A stretch of DNA of 33,088 nt, from NCBI GenBank assembly GCA_934247875.1, contig CAKQJZ010000013.1, positions 1-33,088 on the forward strand, in the 5' to 3' direction. This document shows positions 1-7,359 of this stretch, one piece after another (within the stretch, counting starts at the first letter, position 1; each line of letters begins with the position of its first letter). The translations under genes and the position numbers were made by a program. The notes beneath the pieces are model-generated. The model was given only the letters and a program-made list of their open reading frames with translations. It did not search any database and had not been told where the DNA came from. Origin of the DNA: an uncultured Spirochaetales bacterium (GTDB lineage: Bacteria; Spirochaetota; Spirochaetia; Sphaerochaetales; Sphaerochaetaceae).

Positions 1-1
1 G

Positions 2-163
2 TCGAAAGACCCGTTTTTTGCCCCAAATCGAATTCTGGCTCAATTCATATCGGTAAATTCAGAAATGATTGTGTCTAGATGCTCTTTATCTTACAGAAAA
101 AGAAATCAAAAATATATTCGATTATTCCTTGGATTTAGAATCAGAGTACTAGGAATTGAGTAA
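2..163 (+). CDS. C-terminal fragment of an unidentified protein, cut by the left edge
   Basis: An open frame runs from the window edge to a TAA at 161-163, giving 53 codons without a start that can be judged. The last third reads RCSLSYRKRNQKYIRLFLGFRIRV. The spacing of YRxRN and the closing LGFR resembles the end of formylglycine-generating-enzyme (SUMF1/FGE) type domains, where an Arg-rich stretch precedes a final GFR. The expected upstream RGGS motif is not visible in this frame. A short stretch reading GKFRND occurs in another frame at about 53-70, so a frameshifted remnant is possible. The resemblance is weak and the frame may be chance. Confidence 0.25.
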   Translation, partial: SKDPFFAPNRILAQFISVNSEMIVSRCSLSYRKRNQKYIRLFLGFRIRVLGIE

Positions 164-221
164 AACGACGGAAGACAGGTAAGAATTCAACAACACGGTG
201 CAAGAAAGCACTTTTGTGAAT

Positions 222-235
222 AATCATTAATGATT
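222..235. promoter_or_regulatory. Perfect palindrome, operator candidate
   Basis: The sequence AATCATTAATGATT equals its own reverse complement. It sits about 75 bp upstream of the promoter candidates for the ATPase gene at 377. The half-sites AATCAT/ATGATT recur as an inverted repeat around the promoter of the ATPase gene at 12298, which makes chance somewhat less likely. Confidence 0.35.
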
Positions 236-245
236 CACTGATAAC

Positions 246-274
246 ACATAAAAGTAGCGACGTGGATGTCGTAA
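246..274 (+). repeat. 29-bp direct repeat, copy 1
   Basis: This copy matches 331-359 at 28 of 29 positions; the single difference is G265 versus A350. The core is an inverted repeat, CGAC-N6-GTCG, at 258-271. The two copies lie 85 bp apart start to start, on either side of the promoter candidates for the ATPase gene at 377. The 56-bp spacing and only two copies argue against a CRISPR array. Confidence 0.8.
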
Positions 275-301
275 CTTTAATATATTTGTGTTAATTATCT
301 G

Positions 302-330
302 TTGTTTATTATAATATCATGCTTTACAAT
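302..330 (+). promoter_or_regulatory. Promoter candidate for the ATPase gene at 377
   Basis: A -35-like TTGTTT at 302-307 is followed after 17 bp by a -10-like TACAAT at 325-330. Transcription would start near 337, inside repeat copy 2. An alternative is TTGTGT at 286-291 with TATAAT at 310-315 and an 18-bp spacer. Either way the promoter lies between the two repeat copies. Confidence 0.45.
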
Positions 331-359
331 ACATAAAAGTAGCGACGTGAATGTCGTAA
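331..359 (+). repeat. 29-bp direct repeat, copy 2, at the predicted transcription start
   Basis: This is the second copy of the repeat at 246-274, with CGAC-N6-GTCG at 343-356. It begins directly after the -10 candidate TACAAT and runs to about 17 bp before the start codon. A protein bound here would block initiation, and two such sites around one promoter would suit repression by looping. That role is inference. Confidence 0.8.
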
Positions 360-376
360 GTACAAGGTGCATGAGT

Positions 377-1651
377 ATGATTAAACGTGATTTTTATTTG
401 AAGCGCATAATCCGTCATATGTGGAATGGTGAAGTCAAAGTGATCACTGGCATTCGACGCTGTGGAAAGTCAGTGCTACTGTTTGACCTATTCTCTGAGT
501 ACCTACTCTCACAAGGTGCCCCAGAAGAAAACATCATTAAAATCGAATTAGATCAAAGACGCTTTTATAAATTCAGAAATCCTATCACACTTTGTAAGTA
601 TGTTGAGAGTGTTATATCTGAAAGGAAAGATGAAAAGTTCTATCTTTTCATTGACGAGGTACAGCTAACAGCAAAAATCATTGACAAAGAAAATGGCAAC
701 ATTGAAGTTTCGATATATGACATGCTCAATGAGCTAAAATCATATAAGAATCTAGATGTGTATGTGACAGGCAGCAACTCAAAAGGCCTATCTAAAGACA
801 TCGCTACTGAGTTCCGTGGACGTGCAACCCAAATTCATGTATTTCCATTGTCATTTGAAGAATTCTATTCATATGTTGGCGGTGATGAAAGAAAAGCTCT
901 AGATACATATATGCTATATGGCGGAATGCCTAGACTTCTTGCATTATCAGATGAAAGTGACAAAAAAGAATACTTATCGTCTTTGTATAGCGAACTATAC
1001 GTTAAGGATATTATTGAGCGTAATAGTATTGAACATGTGGATATACTGAATGACATTCTGGATTTTCTTGCGTCTCAAATCAGTTCTCTGACAAATCCTA
1101 CAAATATTGCTAATGCTCTGAGTAGTATCAAGAATGAAAAAGTTAATTCCGCGCTAGTTTCAAACTATATAGAATACACTATCGATTCATTTCTTATTTC
1201 TGTGGCAAAGCGTTATGATGTCAAAAGAAAAACCTATTTCAAATACCCTAACAAATACTATTACACCGACGTCGGGCTACGAAATGCTAGACTGAACTAT
1301 CGACAATATGATCCAGGCCATATTATGGAGAACATCATATACAACGAACTGATACGCAGAGGATATTCAGTTGACGTAGGTGTTGTAACAGACAGAAGAG
1401 AAGGCGCAAATAAGCAAAAAGAAATCGACTTTATTGTAAATAGTGCTGATAAAAAGATTTATATTCAATCAGCTTTTCAGATTGATACAAATAAAAAAGA
1501 ATCAACTGAACTTCAGTCGCTGATGCTGGCAAATGACTTTTTCAAGAAAATCATTATTCGAATGGATATTCCACACAGCTTCTATGATGAAATGGGGATC
1601 TTCCATTGCAATCTGATAGACATGCTGCTTGGTCGTGTAGAACTATTCTGA
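377..1651 (+). CDS. AAA-family ATPase with C-terminal DUF4143 domain
   Basis: A 424-residue protein of the AAA_14/DUF4143 family, whose cellular role is not established. Walker A is GIRRCGKS at about residues 25-32 and Walker B is FIDEVQ ending near residue 96. A TGSNSKGLS sensor-like stretch and an FRGR arginine motif follow. The middle has the helical winged-helix region typical of the family, and the C-terminal domain carries IDFIV. That domain is related to PD-(D/E)XK nucleases, but here the ExK position reads IYIQSAF, so the usual Glu and Lys are absent. I chose ATG 377 because AAGGTG at 364-369 is a well-spaced ribosome site; the frame is open further upstream, through the second repeat. 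It is more divergent than the three ATPases at 12298-16324. It converges with operon 1. Confidence 0.85.
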   Translation: MIKRDFYLKRIIRHMWNGEVKVITGIRRCGKSVLLFDLFSEYLLSQGAPEENIIKIELDQRRFYKFRNPITLCKYVESVISERKDEKFYLFIDEVQLTAKIIDKENGNIEVSIYDMLNELKSYKNLDVYVTGSNSKGLSKDIATEFRGRATQIHVFPLSFEEFYSYVGGDERKALDTYMLYGGMPRLLALSDESDKKEYLSSLYSELYVKDIIERNSIEHVDILNDILDFLASQISSLTNPTNIANALSSIKNEKVNSALVSNYIEYTIDSFLISVAKRYDVKRKTYFKYPNKYYYTDVGLRNARLNYRQYDPGHIMENIIYNELIRRGYSVDVGVVTDRREGANKQKEIDFIVNSADKKIYIQSAFQIDTNKKESTELQSLMLANDFFKKIIIRMDIPHSFYDEMGIFHCNLIDMLLGRVELF

Positions 1652-1706
1652 ATACAAGAATAGATCTTCAGGATTAAGGTTTTTAGCTGCTATTTATATG
1701 CTAGAA

Positions 1707-1749
1707 AAGAAATTCCCCCTACTGGATTAATCCAATAAGAGGAATTCTT
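1707..1749 (-). terminator. Hairpin between convergent genes, terminator candidate for operon 1
   Basis: AAGAAATTCC at 1707-1716 pairs with GGAATTCTT at 1741-1749, with one bulged A. The loop contains a perfect 12-bp palindrome, TGGATTAATCCA, at 1723-1734. On the minus strand the stem is followed by TTCTAG, a weak U-tract. It lies just past the stop of the last operon 1 gene and past the ATPase stop on the plus strand, so it may serve both. Confidence 0.5.
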
Positions 1750-1759
1750 AACAATCAAA

Positions 1760-2782
1760 TCAGAACTTAATTGCTTTTCTCTCTTTACCGCTTTTGTAGA
1801 TAGAGAAGATAAGCTTATGAGAATCAAGTACAGATTCAGCACTGTTCTTTAGCTCTTTGTCATCAAGGTGTGAGTAGAAATAAGTAATCTCTTTCATATG
1901 ACCAACACCCCAATACTGCTTAACATCCCCAAACTCAAAGAACTCTGTTGGGTTTCTGTCAGCAATTGCTTCAGATCCATCATTGAACTTGATGCTAGCT
2001 CTCTCTCCTACTAGCTTCACAATACCTTTCTCACAGTAAAGCTCTATCTCAACAGGAGCATCATAGCCGTAGTAGTTGATAGCAAAGAAGCAAGCGTTAA
2101 CACCATTTTGGTAGCGAATAAGACCTTCTGCACTATCCTCTACTTTTATGATATCGTGGCAGCGATTATCTATTGCAGCATTGACTTCCTTTATAGGACT
2201 ATCGATGAACCAGTTCATCAGGTCCAAAGTATGGATAGCCTGGTCAATGATAACGCCACCACCTTCCTTATCCCAAGTACCTTTCCAATCACTATGAGAA
2301 TAGTACTCATCACTTCGATCCCAGGTAACCATAGCACGAGCTGAGATAATGCGTCCAAGCTTTCCAGACTCAAGAGTATCTTTAATCAATAGAGAACCTG
2401 GGTTGAAACGGTTCTGGAAACTGACTAAAAGATGCCTATTTGCTTTTTCAGCTGCTTCAGCCATCTTTACAGCATCTTCATAGTTTATTGCCATAGGCTT
2501 TTCTGTAAGCACATGAAGGCCCTTAGAAAGTGCATAGATTACCATCTCTGGATGGAGATAGTGAGGAGTACATACATGGACGCTATCGAGATTTTCCCTC
2601 TCGATCATCTCTTTGTAATCATAGTACGCTTTGCAATTGCAGCGTAGAGCAGCAGCATCTGCTCTATCCTTTTTAATATCACAAACAGCGACTAAATCTA
2701 CATTATCCTGCTTCAAAAGCGATACAGTGTGCATTACTGAGATTTTGCCACACCCGATTACAGCTACTCGATAGTTACTCAT
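1760..2782 (-). CDS. Gfo/Idh/MocA-family oxidoreductase (operon 1, last gene)
   Basis: A 340-residue NAD(P)-dependent sugar or inositol dehydrogenase-type enzyme. The N-terminal Rossmann fold starts VAVIGCGKIS (GxGxxx dinucleotide motif). The family's EKP motif is at 94-96, with catalytic-type Lys95. The active-site DxxxHxxD follows at D180, H184 and D187 in IIDQAIHTLD. Length is normal for the family. The start ATG 2782 lies 2 bp past the previous stop, with a GGAG site inside that gene. It closely resembles the enzyme at 17473 in operon 2 (shared GEGGG/KEGGG and IHTLDL context), more than its two immediate neighbours, so similar sugars may be handled. The specific substrate cannot be read from sequence. 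Confidence 0.88.
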   Translation of the reverse strand: MSNYRVAVIGCGKISVMHTVSLLKQDNVDLVAVCDIKKDRADAAALRCNCKAYYDYKEMIERENLDSVHVCTPHYLHPEMVIYALSKGLHVLTEKPMAINYEDAVKMAEAAEKANRHLLVSFQNRFNPGSLLIKDTLESGKLGRIISARAMVTWDRSDEYYSHSDWKGTWDKEGGGVIIDQAIHTLDLMNWFIDSPIKEVNAAIDNRCHDIIKVEDSAEGLIRYQNGVNACFFAINYYGYDAPVEIELYCEKGIVKLVGERASIKFNDGSEAIADRNPTEFFEFGDVKQYWGVGHMKEITYFYSHLDDKELKNSAESVLDSHKLIFSIYKSGKERKAIKF

Positions 2783-2784
2783 CT

Positions 2785-3795
2785 TTATGCTCCGTATTTT
2801 GTAACGATATGTTCTACTTCAACAGGTTCATGACTTTCTGTAGACTTGTAAGAAGCAGTAGCGACTTCAAGAGCTCTAGCGCCATCAAGACCTGAAGCAA
2901 GAGGTTGCTTACCTGTTAAGCAAACATCGACAAACTCTCTGATAAGGCCTTCGTCTCCATCTTCATTCCAAACAATATCTTCAATCTTATTGCCTGCAAA
3001 ATCAACTATGTGATTGACCTGGGCAAAGCCTTTGACTTCAAGAGTGCCCTTAGTTCCGATGATCTCCATATCAACCTGAGGCCAGATCTGATAGTTCTTA
3101 TGATGAGCCCATGAGCAGTCAATAGTAGCAAAAGCGCCACTTGAAAGCCTAGCCATAACGAGTCCTGTATCGTCGATGTTCTGATTGTGCAAGAGGTCTC
3201 CGCTTTCACAATATGCAGAAACGAATTCACTGTTTGTAAACCAGCGGATTAAATCTGCAAGGTGGACAGTGTGATCCATTACTCCACCACCACCAGATAG
3301 CTTCTTATCAATGAACCAGCCTGATGGAATCTTACCATGGTTGATGCCTGTGATGCATAAGATATCTCCGATCTTTCCTTCATCTACCATCTTCTTAGCT
3401 TCTACGATGTTTGGATTGAAACGCATTGGGAAAGCATTCATGATGCGCTTATTATTCTCAGCTGCAGTATCAAGCATAAGCTTAGCTTCAGCAGGATTCA
3501 TTGCAAATGGCTTTTCAACGAGTACATGAATACCCCTCTTAAGAGCTTCAACACTTACTTCACAGTGTTTTGCATTGCAAGTGCAAATGATGACGCCATC
3601 GAGATTCTGGTCTAAGAGCTCTTTATAATCTTTATAATATGCAGTCTTGAACTTAGCAGCCATCTTAGTGCCTCTGAATTCATTCTCATCAGCGATACCT
3701 ACAAGTTCAGCACTTGGGATATTCTTAAGTGCGGTGGTATAGCTTAATGCATGCATGTGTTCAAAACTAACAACACCAATTCTGATCTTTTTCAT
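2785..3795 (-). CDS. Gfo/Idh/MocA-family oxidoreductase (operon 1, second of three)
   Basis: A 336-residue dehydrogenase-type protein. The N-terminal strand reads IRIGVVSFEHMH, so the usual GxGxxG motif is replaced by a loop without the standard glycines. Even so, EKP is intact at 94-96 and D174, H178 and D181 form the active-site DxxxHxxD (VMDHTVHLAD). Many family members with this N-terminus exist, so it is probably still a dinucleotide enzyme. I chose ATG 3795 because GGAGG at 3802-3806 is 6 bp upstream; the GTG at 3801 is adjacent to that site. The ribosome site overlaps the TAG of the previous gene, which suggests translational coupling. Confidence 0.87.
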   Translation of the reverse strand: MKKIRIGVVSFEHMHALSYTTALKNIPSAELVGIADENEFRGTKMAAKFKTAYYKDYKELLDQNLDGVIICTCNAKHCEVSVEALKRGIHVLVEKPFAMNPAEAKLMLDTAAENNKRIMNAFPMRFNPNIVEAKKMVDEGKIGDILCITGINHGKIPSGWFIDKKLSGGGGVMDHTVHLADLIRWFTNSEFVSAYCESGDLLHNQNIDDTGLVMARLSSGAFATIDCSWAHHKNYQIWPQVDMEIIGTKGTLEVKGFAQVNHIVDFAGNKIEDIVWNEDGDEGLIREFVDVCLTGKQPLASGLDGARALEVATASYKSTESHEPVEVEHIVTKYGA

Positions 3796-3805
3796 TTCCA
3801 CCCTC

Positions 3806-4798
3806 CTATTTGATTACCACAGCTTTCTGAGTCTTTGATGATTCAACACAGGCAAGTGCTACTTTCAAAGCCTTCAATGCCTGTTCGCCAGTTACTTCAG
3901 GATCCCTGTTGTTCTCAACAGAAAGGATGAATGATCTGATTTCAGCTGTGTATGGATCAGAGAGGCCGAGCATTGGGTTTGCAAAGGTATCATGATGGAC
4001 ACCATCAATATTGGTCTGCAAATGGATAGGCGCATCAGAAACAGAGTCATATTCAACCTGGGCATCTGTTCCAACAACTTCATAAGTCATTCTGAAGATA
4101 GAACCTTGTGGATATGCCCAAGAGCCTTCAACATGAGCCATAGCACCATTTTTCAATCTCAGGATACATATGCAGTGCTCTTGTCCTTTAACGTCTCCAT
4201 TAAAAGATGAAGCATAAACTCTCTCAACATCGCCAAAAGTGTCTAGAATCCAGTCAAAGTCATGAATGACTAAGTCTACGATAGGGCCACCGCTTCTTGA
4301 ATAATCCTGGTACCAGTTCTCCCAGCTCCAGCCAGGGAAACCTTGGTTTCTGGTAGTTCTGATCAAACGAGGAGAGCCAAGACGACCAGCCTCTGTCATT
4401 TCTTTGACCTGATGGTATGATGGGAAGTAGCGAACTACATGGCCAACGCTGAACTTAACGTTGCACTCCTTAGCTGTCATGATCATCTCTTCTGCGTCTT
4501 CAACTTTCAATGCAATAGGTTTTTCACAAAATACGTTGAGACCACGCTTCATTGCATCAACTGCATATTGCTTATGAAGGAAAGTTGGGAGACATATATC
4601 AAGGATATCGATATCCTCATTCTCTACCATTGTTTTATAATCATTATAAGTCTTTGCACCATGAAGTGATGCAAGCTTAGCTGCTTTTTCAGCATTAATA
4701 TCGCAAACTGCAACAACTTTAGCTTCAGGAATGGACAGATAACCATTTGCATGTGTCCTTCCCATTGTTCCACAGCCTATCAATGCTACTTTCTGCAT
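3806..4798 (-). CDS. Gfo/Idh/MocA-family oxidoreductase (operon 1, first of three)
   Basis: A 330-residue enzyme with a clean Rossmann motif, VALIGCGTMGRTH, and EKP at 92-94. The active-site segment is VDLVIHDFDWI. The HDxDW form is the one seen in inositol dehydrogenase-like (IolG/MI-dehydrogenase) members of the family, so oxidation of an inositol or a sugar hydroxyl is the natural expectation, though this is only inference. The gene overlaps the end of the PHP gene by 13 bp, so the two are translationally linked. An SD-like GGAG lies 9 bp before ATG 4798. With the next two genes it forms a tandem of three distinct members rather than recent duplicates. Confidence 0.88.
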   Translation of the reverse strand: MQKVALIGCGTMGRTHANGYLSIPEAKVVAVCDINAEKAAKLASLHGAKTYNDYKTMVENEDIDILDICLPTFLHKQYAVDAMKRGLNVFCEKPIALKVEDAEEMIMTAKECNVKFSVGHVVRYFPSYHQVKEMTEAGRLGSPRLIRTTRNQGFPGWSWENWYQDYSRSGGPIVDLVIHDFDWILDTFGDVERVYASSFNGDVKGQEHCICILRLKNGAMAHVEGSWAYPQGSIFRMTYEVVGTDAQVEYDSVSDAPIHLQTNIDGVHHDTFANPMLGLSDPYTAEIRSFILSVENNRDPEVTGEQALKALKVALACVESSKTQKAVVIK

Positions 4799-5580
4799 AT
4801 CGAAAATCTCCTTTTACCTAATGGTTCTTTTATCATATAGCCTGAAGCTTCACATAAAGCCCAGGCTCGTTCATTTTTTCCAAGCAGTGGCAGATCATGA
4901 GCATCGCTTCCTATAGAGAAACAGACGCCTAGACTTGATAGCAGATCGAGTACCCATTTTCTTGGTGTTCCACTTGCACCATGGATTTCGAATGCTTTGC
5001 CACTCTTTTTTAGTCGTGTTCCATATTCGATATAGAACTCTTTATCAAGGTATCTTTCAGCAACTTCAGCTCTGATTCTCTGTCGCTCTTCAAATGTAGC
5101 AGAGCCAATCATATTGAGTGTTGGAAGATATCCTTCTGGGTGTCCTGCAACATCTGCTTCATTCTCAGCCTGTGAGAGCAATAAAAGCTTATATGCTTCC
5201 CAGTATCTGTCATTGAAGACTTCTCCTGGCACTATCTCGATATCATCATGCTCAACATAGTGCGCGCTGCATATTATGAGATCAGCCACGCTCATGACTC
5301 TATCTGAAAGACGCAGAGCACCATCTTTGCCTGTTGCAGTCTCAATTCCTGCAAACACTTTAATACCGGACTTCTCCCCTTCTTCTCTGATATTCTTAAG
5401 ATGAGCGATAAGCTCATCATCAGTTGCTTCTCTGTTCCTTAGCGAATAGTCATAAGGGTCAAAGTGGTCAGTAATAGCAATAGACGTAAGACCAAGACGC
5501 TTAGACGCTTCTATCAGTTCTGGCACTGTCTGCTGACCATCTGAAAACTTAGAATGTATGTGCCAATCAACCTTTTCCAT
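4786..5580 (-). CDS. PHP-domain phosphoesterase
   Basis: A 264-residue cytoplasmic protein of the polymerase-and-histidinol-phosphatase fold. The metal-binding motifs appear in order: H7 and H9 in WHIHSKFSDG, D38-H39 in TDHFD, E80 in AGIE, H107 in CSAHYVEH, a GHPEG segment near 140, and GSDAHD near the C-terminus. This full set predicts an active trinuclear-metal phosphatase or phosphodiesterase. Histidinol phosphatase is unlikely given the context of sugar import and dehydrogenases. A phosphorylated sugar, inositol phosphate or cyclic phosphate is more plausible. The ATG at 5580 follows the permease stop immediately, with no strong ribosome site, so expression probably depends on coupling. 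Confidence 0.85.
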   Translation of the reverse strand: MEKVDWHIHSKFSDGQQTVPELIEASKRLGLTSIAITDHFDPYDYSLRNREATDDELIAHLKNIREEGEKSGIKVFAGIETATGKDGALRLSDRVMSVADLIICSAHYVEHDDIEIVPGEVFNDRYWEAYKLLLLSQAENEADVAGHPEGYLPTLNMIGSATFEERQRIRAEVAERYLDKEFYIEYGTRLKKSGKAFEIHGASGTPRKWVLDLLSSLGVCFSIGSDAHDLPLLGKNERAWALCEASGYMIKEPLGKRRFSICRK

Positions 5581-5581
5581 A

Positions 5582-6406
5582 CTATTTGATACCGCTTAAT
5601 GTAATACCTTCAACGAAGTAACGCTGGAAGATCGTGTAAACTAGCAGGACTGGTATGATAGCCAGAGTCGCAGCTGCCATCTTCAAGTTGTAAGAATCAT
5701 AGTACTGACTGCTGAGTTTTGCGATAGCAAGCGGAATAGTTCTGAGGCTCTCACTGTTAGTTACAAGGAGAGGCCACTGGAAAGCATTCCATGAGTCAAT
5801 CATCTTCTGGATTGTTATTACAGCAATCAGAGGCTTAACAGCTGGTATGACGATGTTGCTGAAGATCTTGAATTCTCCAGCCCCTTCAATCCTCGCACTC
5901 TCAATAAGCGCAGTTGGAATCGATGTCATAAAGTTCCTGGCAAGGAAGATATTGAATGCATTAGCCATGCCTGGGATTATGAGACCTAGATAAGTATCAA
6001 CAAGTGATAAGCTGTTTGCCAATATATACAGTGGAATGATAGTCGCAACCCATGGAATCATGGTAGATGAGAGTATCATGACAAAGAAGAAGATCTTTCC
6101 TTTAAACTCATACTTTGCAAATCCATAACCAGCACAGAGTACAATGCAGAGGTTTGCCAGAACCTGTACCAACGTAATGAAGATACTGTTCTTGTAATAG
6201 CTCAGGAAGTTCCACTTCTGAATCAGCTCCAGATAGTTATCCCAGATAAAATGCTCTGGAAAGAAAGTCGGAACTAAGTAATAGAACTCCGGAGAGGTCT
6301 TAAAGGATGACATGACCATCCAAACAAATGGGAAAGCAACAACGATGGACAGCGCGCTCATGCATATATAGTAAACAATCCCTGAAATCAATCTTTTTTT
6401 CTGCAT
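5582..6406 (-). CDS. CUT1-family sugar ABC transporter permease, MalG/UgpE type
   Basis: A 274-residue inner-membrane protein with about six hydrophobic segments; the first is at about residues 10-33. The cytoplasmic loop carrying the EAA motif reads ESARIEGAGEF and continues to IVIPAVKPL, the site that docks the ABC ATPase. The C-terminus ends in FVEGITLSGIK, matching the common FVxGxxxGAVK-type ending of this subfamily. It pairs with the permease at 6417-7301 and the binding protein at 7360. No ATPase gene is present nearby. The ribosome site AGAGGG precedes ATG 6406. Confidence 0.92.
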   Translation of the reverse strand: MQKKRLISGIVYYICMSALSIVVAFPFVWMVMSSFKTSPEFYYLVPTFFPEHFIWDNYLELIQKWNFLSYYKNSIFITLVQVLANLCIVLCAGYGFAKYEFKGKIFFFVMILSSTMIPWVATIIPLYILANSLSLVDTYLGLIIPGMANAFNIFLARNFMTSIPTALIESARIEGAGEFKIFSNIVIPAVKPLIAVITIQKMIDSWNAFQWPLLVTNSESLRTIPLAIAKLSSQYYDSYNLKMAAATLAIIPVLLVYTIFQRYFVEGITLSGIK

Positions 6407-6416
6407 GCTTACCCTC

Positions 6417-7301
6417 TTAAACTACTTCGAATTTTGTGACTTTCTGCTGGATGACAGTAATAGCCATAATAACTATGAACATCATAAAGCTCATTGCGGA
6501 TGCATAACCCATCCTGAAGCTCTCGAATGCTTTCTCATAGATATAGTTGACCGCAGTCTTAGTACTGGAGAGTGGGCCTTCGAGCATATAAGTCTCCTGG
6601 AAAATCATGAATACACCGATTATGTTGGTCATCAGGAGATAGACATGAGCTGGCTTCAAAAGCGGGAATGTGATGTGCCAGAATTTCTGCCATCCATTAG
6701 CGCCATCGACAGTCGCAGCTTCAGCAATCTCACCTCCGATATCCTGCAATCCGGCAAGATAAATGAGCATACAACCACCAAAGCCCTTCCAGACTTTGAA
6801 GATGATGATCGACATAACAGCTGTATTTGAATCAGAAATCCAACCACAGGTTGGTAGACTGAGTGCTTTCAAAATTGCATTGAACAGTCCGAATGTTGGT
6901 TGATAGAACCATTCAAAAAGAATTGCAGTAGCGACAGTACTGGTAATTACTGGGGCATAGAATACAACTCTGAAGAACCCCTTACCTTTAAAAGAGGTAT
7001 TCAATAATAATGCAGCGATAAGTCCAAATGCCATTACAAGCGGAACGTAGATAAAGAACTTGGACATAACAATCAATGACTTGCCAAAGGCTGCATCATG
7101 AAAAAGTTTTTTGTAGTTTGAAATGCCAACAAATGTCTTTTTCGGACTTAATGCTGACCAGTTAGTGAAACTGATAGGCAGTGCCATAACAGCAGGTATG
7201 ACAGTAACACAGATAATATAAATGACTGCTGGCGCGATAAACAAATAAGGCGCTATCGTCATACTGTTTATTTTTCTCTTACTCTGAAGATCCCTCGACA
7301 T
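6417..7301 (-). CDS. CUT1-family sugar ABC transporter permease, MalF/UgpA type
   Basis: A 294-residue membrane protein beginning MSRDLQSKRKINS, then a first membrane span starting near residue 16. The EAA loop reads EIAEAATVDGANGW, followed by ITFPLLKPA. I chose ATG 7301 because AGGAG at 7307-7311 is 5 bp upstream. An in-frame extension to 7337 would run through the hairpin at 7318-7341 and has no better ribosome site. It forms the transmembrane heterodimer with the product of the next gene. Its message is separated from the binding-protein message by that hairpin. Confidence 0.9.
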   Translation of the reverse strand: MSRDLQSKRKINSMTIAPYLFIAPAVIYIICVTVIPAVMALPISFTNWSALSPKKTFVGISNYKKLFHDAAFGKSLIVMSKFFIYVPLVMAFGLIAALLLNTSFKGKGFFRVVFYAPVITSTVATAILFEWFYQPTFGLFNAILKALSLPTCGWISDSNTAVMSIIIFKVWKGFGGCMLIYLAGLQDIGGEIAEAATVDGANGWQKFWHITFPLLKPAHVYLLMTNIIGVFMIFQETYMLEGPLSSTKTAVNYIYEKAFESFRMGYASAMSFMMFIVIMAITVIQQKVTKFEVV

Positions 7302-7317
7302 AAATTCTCCTATAAGA

Positions 7318-7341
7318 GCATGTGGCCCGAAGACCACATGC
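7318..7341 (-). promoter_or_regulatory. Intercistronic hairpin after the binding-protein gene
   Basis: GCATGTGG at 7318-7325 and CCACATGC at 7334-7341 form a perfect 8-bp stem with an 8-nt loop. No U-tract follows, so it is more likely an mRNA-stabilising or attenuating structure than a full terminator. Such hairpins after solute-binding genes are a known way to keep the binding protein in excess over the permeases (as between malE and malF). Confidence 0.6.
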
Positions 7342-7359
7342 CTATGTCCAAGTGAAAAC

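Larger units (their letters stand above)
164..301. other. Gene-free stretch with a perfect 14-bp palindrome
   Basis: No coding frame is convincing here. The stretch contains AATCATTAATGATT at 222-235, a perfect palindrome, and the first copy of a 29-bp repeat at 246-274. Both lie upstream of the ATPase gene that starts at 377 and are plausible protein-binding sites. Confidence 0.4.

Noticed and set aside
246..359. Possible short CRISPR array
   Set aside because: Only two repeats are present, the spacing is 56 bp, the second copy falls at a promoter, and no cas genes are present.
6405..6830. Open frame of 141 codons on the plus strand
   Set aside because: It lies wholly antisense to the two permease genes, has no ribosome site and no recognisable motif.
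7302..7337. Longer N-terminus for the MalF-type permease
   Set aside because: The extension runs through the intercistronic hairpin and lacks a ribosome site, while ATG 7301 has AGGAG at ideal distance.
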